Assembly (NCBI GenBank): GCA_964423675.1
Contig: CAYRFP010000007.1
Span: forward strand, 1 to 57,986
Reading direction: 5' to 3'
Length of the DNA: 57,986 nt
Source: RUG563 sp964423675
GTDB taxonomy: Bacteria > Bacillota > Clostridia > Christensenellales > Aristaeellaceae
Positions 43,535 to 52,415 of the stretch are shown piece by piece. Below the pieces are notes generated by a model. It saw only the letters and a list, made by a program, of their open reading frames with translations. It ran no database searches and was not told where the DNA came from. The position numbers and the translations under genes were made by a program. How positions within the stretch are numbered: the first letter of the stretch is position 1; each line of letters starts with the position of its first letter.

Positions 43535-44497
43535 TTATTTCGTGCCCAGCCGTATATCCTGTCCCAGGAAAGGAATCGCCATGGCAGAATGCACATCCAG
43601 CAGCCGGGAAGTGAACCTTTCAGTATATCGCTTTTGCAATTCCAGACGGGATAGATTCGTGCTGATAGCGGTATATTTTCCCCGTTGCAGCCGGCCGCTG
43701 AGCAGGTTATACATCTGCTCCACCGTGATATTCTCCATCAGCGGCTCCATGCCCAAATCATCCACCAGCAGTAGCGTGGCCGAAAAATACTCCTCTGCGC
43801 CTTCCCCACTGCGGGAAAAGAAGGCATTTTTCAGTGCCATCAGCAGATCATAGGCCGAAACGAACACGGTATCAACCCCCCGCATCCGGGCATCCTCCGC
43901 CACGCAGTTCAGCAGATACGTCTTTCCCAGCCCGCTTCCGCCATGCAAAAGCAGGGTGTGCATTCCTCCATGGGGCACGTTTTTTGCAAAGGCCTGGCAT
44001 TTTTGCTTGACGATAGCCATGTATTCCCGCTGGGTCACGTCCGTTCCTGGCAAGGGCACGGCGGGAAACACCGTTTCATCAAAAGCAAAGAAGGTTTGCT
44101 CTGCCGCCAGATTCTCGCTGGAAAGCCTTTCTTGATACGCTTTTTTCAGGCATGCGCAGGCCCGACGCTGAGGGCCGTCATAAACATACCCCGTATCCTG
44201 GCACAGGGCGCAGCGATAAACCGGCGTAAGATAATCAGCCGGAAAACCGTGCTGCGTCAGCAGCGCCGCGATTTGCTGATTGTATTGCGACATTTGCCGT
44301 TCCGCATCGGACAATTCCGCGCCTGAAAACGCGCCCCGGACGGAATTCATAATCATCTGATGCCGCGCCTGCTCCAGCTGCACGATCTGCGGCGCCTTGT
44401 CCTGAATCTCCTGCCGTCGCCGCTGCTCCTCCTGTTCGTTTTTCTGCTGCTGTACGGTATACTGCGCCATCAGTTTGGATAAGATACGGTTATCCAC
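43535..44497 (-). CDS. dnaI: Helicase loader, DnaI/DnaC-type AAA+ ATPase
   Basis: Loads the replicative helicase onto DNA. 320 residues: a helical N-terminal part with a zinc-type C-x2-C...C-x-C (CALCQDTG...CACLK, about 97-117), then an AAA+ domain with Walker A LLHGGSGLGKTYLLN (about 185-199) and Walker B LLLVDDLGMEP. It starts with GTG at 44497, as GGAGG lies upstream within the dnaD tail, and overlaps dnaD by 8 nt. The pair dnaD-dnaI on one transcript matches the primosome arrangement of many Clostridia. Confidence 0.92.
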   Translation of the reverse strand: MDNRILSKLMAQYTVQQQKNEQEEQRRRQEIQDKAPQIVQLEQARHQMIMNSVRGAFSGAELSDAERQMSQYNQQIAALLTQHGFPADYLTPVYRCALCQDTGYVYDGPQRRACACLKKAYQERLSSENLAAEQTFFAFDETVFPAVPLPGTDVTQREYMAIVKQKCQAFAKNVPHGGMHTLLLHGGSGLGKTYLLNCVAEDARMRGVDTVFVSAYDLLMALKNAFFSRSGEGAEEYFSATLLLVDDLGMEPLMENITVEQMYNLLSGRLQRGKYTAISTNLSRLELQKRYTERFTSRLLDVHSAMAIPFLGQDIRLGTK

Positions 44498-45950
44498 GGT
44501 TGCGTCTCGCCTCCTCGATCAAATCACCGGACACGGCGGTCAGTTCCTCCTCCGTATACGCCCGCTGGCCATAGCGCTGAGCCGCTACGGTTTTGCCCGG
44601 GGTCTGTTGCCCCTGGGGCTTGCGCTGCGCCCTGGCCTGAGAAATATCATTAATTCCGGCCTCATGCCAAATTTCCAATACCTTATCCAAATACCCGATC
44701 TTGCTCCCCTCGGCGGCCCGCGCCTGTTCGGCGGCAAAAAGCAGCAGTTCTCGATCCATGCCCCAGCCCCGCCATTTTTCATAAAGCATGCGATCTGCCA
44801 CCGTAGGCTTGCCCCGATGGCCACAGGCTTCGAAAATCTCCCGCAAGGCCAGATTGGCTTCCCGGAAACGGCTCAGATAATCCCGCACAGCTTCTTCGCT
44901 GGTCAGCCCCTTGCTCTGCCAGGAAGCAAGAAGAGATTGCATGTCCTCCAGATTTTTTCCAGTCCGGTGGCACTCCTGGGCGGCCAACAGCAGCACAGAG
45001 TGAGGATACGTCTGCGAAAAATCCTGATACAGCCGGGCAGCCGCCGGGCCAGAAAACTTGCCTCCCAGAAGGGAGAACACTTCCTGCGCCCTGGCTTGCA
45101 GATCCTGTTCCTTTTCCAGCTGCGCCTTCACCTGCTCCCCCGTCCGGGCCTGACTCCGGCTGCGGATCCCGCCCAGAATACCATCCAGATATTTAAAGGA
45201 GGGGTCGCCCTTGGTGGTTTCCCGGCAGGCGTCCAGCACCGCATCCGGGGCAAAACTCCATTCTGTAATCCATTTTTCATACAGCGTCAGTTCATCCTCG
45301 CTGGGAGCTCGGCGCTTGCCCATTCGGGAAAGCACCCGCCGCGCGCCGTCATGCACCGCCTGCTCATGGCGCAAAAATGCATCCGCGTCTTCGCAGGTAG
45401 TCACCTTTTCCTCCTTCATGCGGATAGCCAGCGGTTCGGCTTTCTTGAAGGAAAACTGCGTGCCCCTCTCCTCGGCGCAGTGCATCAGCAGCATCAGCAC
45501 AACTTCAGGCTGCAGCCCCACATCCTGCACCCATTCCCATGCCATGGCAATTTCGGCAGGCGACACCTTGCGCCGATCCGCAAAAGCGGCATACACGCTT
45601 TCGGCGAAAGCTACATAATCCTGATCCACCTCCAGAGGCGCACCGGCCGGGTTCTCCTGGCGCTGCAACGGAGAATAAAAGCGATATTGCGGCGGGTTTT
45701 CCTGAATCCGGGAAACCAGCGCTCGCCGCTCCCAATACCGCAGCGCTGCTTCGATCTCCGCCTCTGGCAAAAACAATTCCTGCGCCATCTCAGTCAGGGA
45801 ATAATTCGGCGTGGGATGCGCGGCCTTAAACAGCCCCCATAAATAAACCTTTACATAATCACCCTTGGCAGCAGGCAAATACTCCAGCAGGAATTTATTC
45901 TCGATGGGGGTCACGCCAAAGGCCAGCGCCCCCGTATCCTGTTCAAACAT
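44490..45950 (-). CDS. dnaD: DnaD domain protein (replication initiation/primosome)
   Basis: 486 residues. The N-terminal ~130 residues form a winged-helix domain (ENKFLLEYLPAAKGDYVKVYLWGLFKA, then LPEAEIEAALRYWERRALVSRI). Two copies of the DnaB2/DnaD C-terminal domain follow: SEDELTLYEKWITEWSFAPDAVLDACRETTKGDPSFKYLDGIL (about 220-262) and TVADRMLYEKWRGWGMDRELLLFAAEQARAAEGSKIGYLDKVLEIWHEAGI (about 385-435). The tail is rich in Q and R. The YxxxIL motif that binds DNA is present as YLDGIL and YLDKVL. ATG at 45950 follows AGGAGATAGAGC; it overlaps the EamA gene by 8 nt and dnaI by 8 nt. Confidence 0.92.
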   Translation of the reverse strand: MFEQDTGALAFGVTPIENKFLLEYLPAAKGDYVKVYLWGLFKAAHPTPNYSLTEMAQELFLPEAEIEAALRYWERRALVSRIQENPPQYRFYSPLQRQENPAGAPLEVDQDYVAFAESVYAAFADRRKVSPAEIAMAWEWVQDVGLQPEVVLMLLMHCAEERGTQFSFKKAEPLAIRMKEEKVTTCEDADAFLRHEQAVHDGARRVLSRMGKRRAPSEDELTLYEKWITEWSFAPDAVLDACRETTKGDPSFKYLDGILGGIRSRSQARTGEQVKAQLEKEQDLQARAQEVFSLLGGKFSGPAAARLYQDFSQTYPHSVLLLAAQECHRTGKNLEDMQSLLASWQSKGLTSEEAVRDYLSRFREANLALREIFEACGHRGKPTVADRMLYEKWRGWGMDRELLLFAAEQARAAEGSKIGYLDKVLEIWHEAGINDISQARAQRKPQGQQTPGKTVAAQRYGQRAYTEEELTAVSGDLIEEARRNRG

Positions 45951-46839
45951 GCTCTATCTCCTTTTTAGACGTAAACATCGATCCAGCCTGTGCCAGCAGC
46001 ACTGCCAGCAACATCAGACCGCAGCCTAGATAACCGCGAATCGTCATTTTCTCGCCCAGCAAAATTGCCCCAGCAATCACGCAAAACACAGATTCCAGAC
46101 ACAGAATCAACGCGGCCAACGCAGGCTTACAGCCTTTTTGCCCTATGGTTTGCAGGGTATAGCCAACGGCTGTGGACATTATTCCGCAATAGGCCACTGG
46201 CAAAAGCGCAGCGACCAGGTTTTCCGTCAAAATAGTTTCCATTCCCAACGCGCAAAGCCAATTCAGCGCAGCTGCCACCGTAAACTGAATGATACAAAGC
46301 CGAATCGGCGACACGCGAACCACGAAATGATCCGTCAGCAATATATGCCCTGCCCAAAAAAACGCGCTGATCAGCAGAATGGCATCAGACGGCGCCAGAG
46401 AAAAGCTTTCTCCCTCTCCCAGGCACAGCAAATACAGCGCCGGAAGCGCCAGAAGCAACGCCAGCCAGGTGGTTTTCCCTGTTTTCCTGCCCATCAGCGA
46501 GTTCAGCACCGGCACCAGCACCACATATAACGCCGTAATAAACCCCGCTTTGCCCGCGCCAGCATCCCCCACAGCCATCTGCTGCAAGAAAGAGGCGATA
46601 AACAGCGCCGCGCCCACCAGCGCGCCCGCCATGAAGTCGCCGCTGCTGCGGGCTCCACCCGTCTTTTTCTTTTCCCGGAAGAATAGCGGCAGCAGCGCAA
46701 TTGCCCCCAGCGTAAACCGGCAGGCGTTAAACGTAAACGGGGAAAGAAACCGGGATGCTTCCCGCTGCGCGGCCATAGCAAAGCCCCAGATGGCCGCCGT
46801 AAGAAACAACGCGCAGATTGCGCGGGGAGATTGCTTCAT
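45943..46839 (-). CDS. DMT superfamily transporter (EamA family)
   Basis: 298 residues, ten hydrophobic helices in two homologous EamA halves (ALFLTAAIWGFAMAAQREASRFLSPFTFNACRFTLGAI at the front, then AILLISAFFWAGHILLTDHFV). Exporter or importer of metabolites; the substrate cannot be predicted. ATG at 46839 after AAAGGAGTAAAGGCACAT-type sequence; the gene lies 8 nt from the TVP38 gene and overlaps dnaD by 8 nt, so it is part of a five-gene series. Confidence 0.88.
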   Translation of the reverse strand: MKQSPRAICALFLTAAIWGFAMAAQREASRFLSPFTFNACRFTLGAIALLPLFFREKKKTGGARSSGDFMAGALVGAALFIASFLQQMAVGDAGAGKAGFITALYVVLVPVLNSLMGRKTGKTTWLALLLALPALYLLCLGEGESFSLAPSDAILLISAFFWAGHILLTDHFVVRVSPIRLCIIQFTVAAALNWLCALGMETILTENLVAALLPVAYCGIMSTAVGYTLQTIGQKGCKPALAALILCLESVFCVIAGAILLGEKMTIRGYLGCGLMLLAVLLAQAGSMFTSKKEIEHV

Positions 46840-46847
46840 ATGTGCCT

Positions 46848-47609
46848 TTACTCCTTTTCATCGTTTTCCATCGTTTTGACGTTTTCTGCCTTGGAAATTT
46901 TGCGATACCAAAGAATGCATATGGTGCTGATCAACAGCGTGATGCCATAGGTGATCACTGCGGTCAGGGTACGATCGCTTTGCATCAGCGAGCCTGTCAC
47001 CGCCGAGGATACCACCGATGGAATCCGGGCCAGCGTGGAAATCCACAGGAAAGTATGCAGCGGCATGGGTGTCAGGCCAATCAGATAGGTCAACAAATCC
47101 TTGGGCGTGCCGGGAATCAGAAAAAGGATAAAGGTGAGCAGATTCCGCTTTTTATGGCTGCTCAGGAAGGAAAAGCGATTGATCTTATCTGCCGAAAAAA
47201 ACAGCGAAACAATCTTTACCCCAAATTTCCGAACCACAATATACACCAGTGCCGAAGCCAGCGCCATGCCGACCAGGCAAAGAAGTGTACCTTCCAGCCA
47301 ACCGAACACAAAGCCGGCGCCCAGTTCAAGGGGTTCGCCCGGGATCAGAGCAATCACCACTTGCAGCATCACGATGCCGATCATCGTTGCTTGCCCAAGC
47401 AGCCCATGCCCTTCTACATAATATTCCCGGAAGGTTTCAGGGGATTCGCGAAACTCCCGTAGCAGCGGCCGCCCCACATAATATGCAACCAGAGAAAAAA
47501 CAATCAAAATCGCAGCAAGCGAAAGAATACTGACACATTTGCGCCGCCGAATACTTTCCGGCGTATCGGCCTGCAAAAAATGCGAACGGCCGTTTTTGTG
47601 TTTCGCCAT
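46848..47609 (-). CDS. TVP38/TMEM64 family membrane protein
   Basis: 253 residues: a short basic cytosolic start, then five to six hydrophobic helices. The family signature is IPGEPLELGAGFVFGWLEGTLLCLVGMALASALVYIVVRKFG (about 89-130) and FLIPGTPKDLLTYLIGLTPM (about 162-181), as in SNARE-associated/DedA-like (VTT domain) proteins. These are linked to lipid scrambling or proton-coupled transport; exact function unresolved. ATG at 47609 after AAAGGAGCAACAA. It has its own promoter at 47666-47694 and leads the series TVP38-EamA-dnaD-dnaI-DUF4317. Confidence 0.9.
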   Translation of the reverse strand: MAKHKNGRSHFLQADTPESIRRRKCVSILSLAAILIVFSLVAYYVGRPLLREFRESPETFREYYVEGHGLLGQATMIGIVMLQVVIALIPGEPLELGAGFVFGWLEGTLLCLVGMALASALVYIVVRKFGVKIVSLFFSADKINRFSFLSSHKKRNLLTFILFLIPGTPKDLLTYLIGLTPMPLHTFLWISTLARIPSVVSSAVTGSLMQSDRTLTAVITYGITLLISTICILWYRKISKAENVKTMENDEKE

Positions 47610-47665
47610 TTGTTGCTCCTTTCAAAAAAAACGAAAATAGGAAGGTTATATACCTATCCAATATA

Positions 47666-47694
47666 ATTATAGCATTTTTCACAGCCCAGCGCAA
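47666..47694 (-). promoter_or_regulatory. Promoter of the TVP38-EamA-dnaD-dnaI series
   Basis: Minus strand: TTGCGC (47689-47694), 17 bp, TATAAT (47666-47671). It is divergent from the HAD promoter. Confidence 0.7.
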
Positions 47695-47753
47695 TAAAAG
47701 GAGCAAGAAAAGAGCTCCGCATTCCCCCCTGTCTCCTCAGTTTCTCAGGATGC

Positions 47754-47782
47754 TTGACAAAGAGTCTGCGCCTGTGTTACCA
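47754..47782 (+). promoter_or_regulatory. Promoter of the HAD phosphatase gene
   Basis: TTGACA (47754-47759), 17 bp, TTACCA (47777-47782; weak -10). The transcript would start near 47789, 22 nt before the ATG. Confidence 0.6.
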
Positions 47783-47810
47783 TCCTGAAAGAAAAGAAAG
47801 GAGGACGGCT

Positions 47811-48461
47811 ATGAACAAAGAAGCTTGCGCTCTGGCGATTTTTGATTTTGACGGCACCCTGATCCAAGGCGACAGTATTTTCGCCTATCTGCGCCATGCC
47901 CGGCATTTGGGCGCAGTAAGCTTCCGGGAAAACGCCAAGCTTGTTCTGAAAGTCATTCCTTGGCTTGTGAAAAAAAAGAGCGACGCGGAACTGAAAAGTC
48001 AGGCCCTGGCCTTTTATTTCCGGCTTCCGGAAAGCCGCCGCTATGCACTGGATCGCAGCTTTGCGGAGGAGGTGCTGGCGCCCCGATTGTTTGCGCAGGG
48101 GCGTGAATGCCTGAAAATGCATCGGCAGCAGGGGCGATTGATTTTTCTGGTTTCCGCATCCACGGAGAATTATATGCAATTTGTGGCGGACGTGCTGGGC
48201 GTTGACGGGCTTTTATGCACGCCGCTGACTGATCAGGGCGTGGGCGCTAATTGCAAGGGCGAAGAAAAGGTGCGGCGGATTGAAGCGGAACTGAAAGCGT
48301 GGGGGCTGACCCCGGACTGGGATGCTTCCTATGCCTACGGAGACAGCGCCAGCGATCTGCCCATGCTGCGGCTTTGCGGGCATCCGACGCTGATCAATCC
48401 CAAGAAAAAGCTACGCCGTCTCATACCCGATTGGCCCTGCCTCGTTTGGAAAAACGATTAA
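47811..48461 (+). CDS. HAD-IB family hydrolase (SerB-like phosphatase)
   Basis: 216 residues. HAD motif I is IFDFDGTLI (10-18, nucleophile D12, acid D14), motif II SAST in FLVSASTENYMQF (about 117-129), and motif III/IV with KGEEKVRRIEAEL and YAYGDSASDLPML (about 179-191). This is the subclass IB of phosphoserine phosphatase relatives, often acting on small phosphate esters. ATG at 47811 after AAGGAGGACGGCT. The gene is alone between divergent and convergent neighbours. The substrate is not evident. Confidence 0.9.
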   Translation: MNKEACALAIFDFDGTLIQGDSIFAYLRHARHLGAVSFRENAKLVLKVIPWLVKKKSDAELKSQALAFYFRLPESRRYALDRSFAEEVLAPRLFAQGRECLKMHRQQGRLIFLVSASTENYMQFVADVLGVDGLLCTPLTDQGVGANCKGEEKVRRIEAELKAWGLTPDWDASYAYGDSASDLPMLRLCGHPTLINPKKKLRRLIPDWPCLVWKND

Positions 48462-48493
48462 GCCGCAAAAAATTCATAATTTACACCAGCAAA

Positions 48494-48530
48494 AAGGCCT
48501 CGCGTTTTCCCCCGCGAAGCCTTCTTTTTT
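48494..48530. terminator. Bidirectional terminator between HAD gene and spoIVA
   Basis: AAGGCCTCGCG (48494-48504) and CGCGAAGCCTT (48513-48523) pair with one mismatch, with T-run on the plus side and A-run on the other. It serves both convergent genes. Confidence 0.7.
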
Positions 48531-48531
48531 G

Positions 48532-50031
48532 TTACAGCAGAATGCAAATCAGTCCGCCATCGCCTTCATTGAGAATCCTGGTTAACGCAGCCTGCACCTT
48601 TTCCTGCGCGTCTGGCGGCATTTGATGCAGCTTGCCCTGAAGCCCTTCCTGAATGAGATCCTTCAGTGATTTGCCAAAGAAATAAGTTTCCCACAACGCG
48701 TCTGGCGCTTGCTCATATTCCTGCGCCAATGTGGCCACGAAATCCTGGCTCTGCTCCTGAGAGCCCAGTACCGGCGTGATCTCCGTTTCGATATCCGAAC
48801 GGATCAGATGCAGGGTAGGAGCCGTGGCTCGCAGCCGCACGCCATAGCGGTTGCCCTGGCGCATCAGTTCTGGCTGATGCAAACGGATTTCTTCCATTGC
48901 TGGTGTGACCAGGCCATAGCCCGTTTGCTGCACGGCTTTCAGCGCTCCGGCCACCCGATCGTATTCCCGCTTCGCGTCGACCAGTTCCTTCATCAGGCTC
49001 AGCAACTGCGCATCCCCCGTGATCGTCTCGCCGCATTGCTCGGACAACACCTGGCTAAACAGCCCTTCCTTTGCCGCCGCCTGAAACCGTACTGCGCCCT
49101 CGCCCAACGCCACCTGAGTTTCCTGCGGTGGCTGCAAATAGGGCGAATCCGCAAATGCGGCAGCCACCGTAGCCTTATCCCGCATTTTGTGCAGCTGACT
49201 TCCCAGCGTGCGTACCTGCTCCAGCGCATGCTGGGGCAGCCAATGCTCCTCCTCTAACGCGCTAATCCAGGCCGGCAACGAAAGCCGCACTTCCCGAATC
49301 GGGAATTCCAGCAGCAGCGAGGATAAAAGCGATTGTGCGTCTTCGGCGCGCAGCTCCTTCACGTTTAGTAGATTAACCGGCACATCATATTTGCTTTCCA
49401 GCGATCCACGCAGTGCCTTTGCATCCTCGCTTTCCGGACGCGCCGAATTGAGCACCACTACGAACGGCTTTCCCAGCCCCTTCAGCTGGCGAATCACCTG
49501 TTCCTCCGCCGAAACATAATTACTTCTAGGCAGATCGGCAATGGTGCCATCTGTTGTCACCACCACACCGATGGTGGCATGATCCTCAATCACCTTTTTT
49601 GTGCCCAGCGCGGCGGCCTCGGCAAAAGGCATATCCTGATCTGCCCAGGGGGTGGACACCATTCGCGCAGCCTCTCCCTCCTGGGTGCCCAGCGCGCCTG
49701 GAATCAGATAGCCCGCCGAATCCACCATCCGCACCCGCACCGGCATCCGCGGCTCCAGCGTTACTTCAGCCGCCCCTTCCCCAGGCAAAAACTTGGGCTG
49801 GGTGGTCATGATGGTTCGGCCTGAGCCAGATTGCGGCAACTCGTCTGTCAGCCGATCCCGCCGCGGGCCGGGAGCCATAAAGGGCAGCACCATCTGCTCC
49901 ATAAAATGGGTAATAAAAGTGCTTTTTCCTGTGCGTACCGGGCCAACCACGCCGATATACATGTCTCCCTGCGTGCGCTCTGCAATATCCCGGTAAAGGG
50001 GTCGCGCGCCCCGGGAAAGCTCCTGCTCCAT
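48532..50031 (-). CDS. spoIVA: Stage IV sporulation protein A, coat morphogenetic ATPase
   Basis: Polymerises with ATP on the outer forespore membrane and anchors the spore coat and cortex. 499 residues, full length. Walker A GVVGPVRTGKSTFI is at 27-40, then SGSGRTIMTTQPKF, the D-S-A-G-Y of switch region VRMVDSAGYLIPGALG, and VVTTDGTIADLPRSNYV. The C-terminus ends GLICILL, the conserved tail that inserts in the SpoVM-decorated membrane. ATG at 50031 after AAGGAGGCATCGCA. Monocistronic. Its presence makes the organism a sporeformer by gene content. A poor sigma-E-like element sits just upstream. Confidence 0.97.
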   Translation of the reverse strand: MEQELSRGARPLYRDIAERTQGDMYIGVVGPVRTGKSTFITHFMEQMVLPFMAPGPRRDRLTDELPQSGSGRTIMTTQPKFLPGEGAAEVTLEPRMPVRVRMVDSAGYLIPGALGTQEGEAARMVSTPWADQDMPFAEAAALGTKKVIEDHATIGVVVTTDGTIADLPRSNYVSAEEQVIRQLKGLGKPFVVVLNSARPESEDAKALRGSLESKYDVPVNLLNVKELRAEDAQSLLSSLLLEFPIREVRLSLPAWISALEEEHWLPQHALEQVRTLGSQLHKMRDKATVAAAFADSPYLQPPQETQVALGEGAVRFQAAAKEGLFSQVLSEQCGETITGDAQLLSLMKELVDAKREYDRVAGALKAVQQTGYGLVTPAMEEIRLHQPELMRQGNRYGVRLRATAPTLHLIRSDIETEITPVLGSQEQSQDFVATLAQEYEQAPDALWETYFFGKSLKDLIQEGLQGKLHQMPPDAQEKVQAALTRILNEGDGGLICILL

Positions 50032-50063
50032 TGCGATGCCTCCTTGCTGCTTTCAAATCAGTT

Positions 50064-50110
50064 CGTTGATGCATATGCGGCAGAAAGGAAAATCATGCAA
50101 GGAAAACCGC
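50064..50110 (-). promoter_or_regulatory. Possible sigma-E promoter of spoIVA
   Basis: Minus strand around 50070-50100: CATGATT, 13 bp, CATATGCAT. This resembles the sigma-E pattern (KMATATT, 13-15 bp, CATACANT) that drives spoIVA in Bacillus, but the match is loose. Confidence 0.3.
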
Positions 50111-50135
50111 AGAAAGCTGCTTTTCACACGCAAAA

Positions 50136-50161
50136 CCCCCGGAGAAAAAATCCTCCGGGGG
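50136..50161 (-). terminator. Intrinsic terminator after the sugar isomerase gene
   Basis: Arms CCCCCGGAG (50136-50144) and CTCCGGGGG (50153-50161) with a short A-rich loop, followed on the minus strand by TTTTG. It lies 60 nt after the stop at 50222. Confidence 0.75.
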
Positions 50162-50221
50162 CATCGTCTGCCACGATCGCAGTTTCCTGCTGCCAAGCAG
50201 GCAGAATTCATTTTTATTTTT

Positions 50222-51001
50222 TTAACGGAAGAATTCCGCCAGCCGGGCATAGGCCACTGGGGCTTCCTTAGCAAAATCATCGCAGCGGGCTTCCACGCTC
50301 ACGCCGCCTTCATAGCCCATTTCCTTCAGCACCTTCGCAACGGCGGCATAATCCTGGCCGTCATCCGGGGCGGGATAAATCCGGGCGCTTAGATCCGGCA
50401 GCGCCTGGCTGATATGCACGTGCTTGAGCGTCTTACCCGCATGCGCAAATGCTTCCCAGGGTTCATGGCAGGAGAGCATATGGAACGTATCGCCCAGCCC
50501 GCCAATCCGGGGATGATTGGCCATCGCGGCCGCAGCCACGCCTTCGCTGACCAGATTGATAATATTGCATTCAGCGCGGCGCAGCGGCTCGATCGCGATA
50601 TCGATATCGTATTTATCGCAATACTCCGCCGTCAGCTTCAAAAACGCCACGATCTGCCGCCAGGCCTCGGCAAAATCCCAGCCTTTGGGCACCCGGCGCG
50701 CTCCGCCGCTGCCGAACACTACCGTCTTCACGCCCAGGGCGTGCCCACGGCTCATGGCCCGTTCCAAATATTCCCGCTGCACCTGCTCCGATGCATCCGG
50801 GCCAGTCACCTTCACATCGCCTGGCAAAAAGCCATTGCATTTTAAAATCGGAATGGGGAAAGAGGGCTTCTTGGCCAGCACCGCCTGAAATTCCTCCTCG
50901 CTCAAGCCAGCAATCCGCGCCATGCCCCATTCAATATAATCAAAGCCCGCCTTGGCCGCTGCTTCGATATTTTCCGGCCCCGTACAAACGCCCAGTTTCA
51001 T
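50222..51001 (-). CDS. Sugar phosphate isomerase/epimerase (TIM-barrel, AP-endonuclease 2 family)
   Basis: 259 residues, xylose-isomerase-like TIM barrel. Recognisable: MKLGVCTGPENIEAAAKAGFDYIEWGM at the start (metal-site Glu), KTVVFGSGGARRVPKGWDF, IDIAIEPLRRAECNIINLVSEG (about 133-155, metal-binding Glu) and GGVSVEARCDDF near the end (catalytic Glu). Members isomerise or epimerise sugars such as myo-inosose or D-tagatose; the substrate is not set. ATG at 51001 follows AAGGAGGAAAACTGC. It stands 235 nt after the Gfo/Idh dehydrogenase gene, in the same direction; the two may serve one pathway, although a terminator lies between. Confidence 0.85.
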   Translation of the reverse strand: MKLGVCTGPENIEAAAKAGFDYIEWGMARIAGLSEEEFQAVLAKKPSFPIPILKCNGFLPGDVKVTGPDASEQVQREYLERAMSRGHALGVKTVVFGSGGARRVPKGWDFAEAWRQIVAFLKLTAEYCDKYDIDIAIEPLRRAECNIINLVSEGVAAAAMANHPRIGGLGDTFHMLSCHEPWEAFAHAGKTLKHVHISQALPDLSARIYPAPDDGQDYAAVAKVLKEMGYEGGVSVEARCDDFAKEAPVAYARLAEFFR

Positions 51002-51142
51002 GCAGTTTTCCTCCTTGCTCCATTCCCGCTTTTGACGCAGGAAAATGTCCTCTTTATTATTCGCCCTTAATGCCAGATTTCCTGTTTCGGCAAAAAATTC
51101 TCCTTTTTCGGCGGGTAGAGCGTTTTTTCTCAGAAAGGAATA

Positions 51143-51172
51143 GAAAAAACCAGAGACATGACGCCTCTGGTT
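51143..51172 (-). terminator. Intrinsic terminator after the Gfo/Idh gene
   Basis: Minus strand: AACCAGAG, loop of 9, CTCTGGTT (51148-51172), then TTTTTTC. It separates the Gfo/Idh gene from the sugar isomerase gene. Confidence 0.75.
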
Positions 51173-51235
51173 TCAAGCATTTTTTCAGAATCAAAAACCC
51201 GCTGCACCTACGGCACGTTCCCAGCACTCAACTGA

Positions 51236-52291
51236 TTAGATGCAGGTTTTGATGACCTCGTTCTTCCGGGAGCTTTCAAACGCCAGATCCACAATCTGCA
51301 TATCCCGGCGCATATCATCGAAGGTGACATACAGCTGCTCATCCCCGCGAACGGCGGCCACCAGATTGCGGTGATATTCCATCACATCTTCTTCCACCAC
51401 GGGAAGAGGAAGCGTTTCGATATATTCGGGCTTCAGGGGAGCCATCGTCCGGCTGGGGCCCAGGTTCTTACCAAACACGCTGTCAAAGCCCTGCACCTGC
51501 CCCTTAATCCGCGCCATACCGCCGGTCTTGCCGGAGAAAACGTCAATGCGCAGGGTTCCCCGGTCGCCATAGACGAACCAGCGGGGCAACTCCTGGAGGC
51601 AGAACGTGCCCACCTGCACCTTGGCGCACACGCCATTATCGAATATCATCTGCACTTCGAAGCTATCGTCCACCGCAGGGGTCAGAATGCTCTGAAGTCG
51701 GGCGTACACGCTGGTCACCTTATGCCCCTTGAACATGCACAGGAACTGGTCGATCAGATGAATGCCCCAGTCGTAGAGCATACCGCCGCCAGCAACCGGA
51801 TCTGCCCGCCAGCCGAAGCACACGCCACGCTGCCCATAAACCCGGGACTGGATGGACGTGATATTGCCGATGGTGCCTTCATCTACCACCTGCTTGACCA
51901 TCAGATAATCTCCGTTCCAGCGGCGGTTCTGATGAACGGTAAAAAGCTTGCCCGTTTCCTTGGCCACGGCGATCACCTCATCCAGTTCTTCGCAGTTCAT
52001 AGTCACAGGCTTTTCGCACATAACGTTTTTGCCCGCTTTCAGCGAAGCGATGGCCAACTCGGCATGCACGTTATTGGGCGTGCAGATAAAGACCAGGGAG
52101 ATTTCTTCATTAGCCAGGAAAGCGTCCAGGGTGTCATAAGCAATCAGCCCGTTGTCCCGCGCATCCTGCAACTTTTCTTCGTTAATATCATACGCCGCGA
52201 CCACTTCCAGCCCTTCCGTGGCCAGTGACTTATTAAGATGATAATGGCCCATATAACCAAAGCCGATGATTCCGGCGCGCACCTGCTTCAT
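51236..52291 (-). CDS. Gfo/Idh/MocA family oxidoreductase
   Basis: 351 residues. NAD(P)-binding Rossmann GIIGFGYMGHYHL at the start, then FICTPNNVHAELAIASLKAGKNVMCEKPVTMN, which contains the catalytic lysine in CEKP, and YGQRGVCFGWRADPVAGGGMLYDWGIHLIDQF with the substrate-site D-x3-H. The enzyme oxidises or reduces a sugar or cyclitol; the substrate cannot be fixed. Three adjacent ATGs lie at 52297, 52294 and 52291; the last is best spaced from GAGGGA. Promoter region below with a 21-bp-period direct repeat suggests AraC-type control. Downstream sugar isomerase is a likely partner. Confidence 0.88.
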   Translation of the reverse strand: MKQVRAGIIGFGYMGHYHLNKSLATEGLEVVAAYDINEEKLQDARDNGLIAYDTLDAFLANEEISLVFICTPNNVHAELAIASLKAGKNVMCEKPVTMNCEELDEVIAVAKETGKLFTVHQNRRWNGDYLMVKQVVDEGTIGNITSIQSRVYGQRGVCFGWRADPVAGGGMLYDWGIHLIDQFLCMFKGHKVTSVYARLQSILTPAVDDSFEVQMIFDNGVCAKVQVGTFCLQELPRWFVYGDRGTLRIDVFSGKTGGMARIKGQVQGFDSVFGKNLGPSRTMAPLKPEYIETLPLPVVEEDVMEYHRNLVAAVRGDEQLYVTFDDMRRDMQIVDLAFESSRKNEVIKTCI

Positions 52292-52342
52292 CATCATTCC
52301 CTCTTTTTCATCATATTTCCGGGGTCTTCCCCCAGCAATAGC

Positions 52343-52409
52343 ATTATAACATATTCAAGCAGAAAAACCAATCAAATATATGCCAAAATCCATCAAATAT
52401 ATGCCAAAA
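52343..52409 (-). promoter_or_regulatory. Gfo/Idh promoter with 21-bp-period direct repeat
   Basis: ATCAAATATATGCCAAAA occurs at 52371-52388 and again, unchanged, at 52392-52409; the period is exactly 21 bp. On the minus strand the -10 TATAAT is at 52343-52348 and the expected -35 abuts the repeat. Two identical 18-bp sites on the same helical face next to a weak -35 are the picture of an AraC-type activator site. The half-site resembles that before melA (TATGCAACAAAA against TATGCCAAAA). Confidence 0.6.
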
Positions 52410-52415
52410 CCGGTT

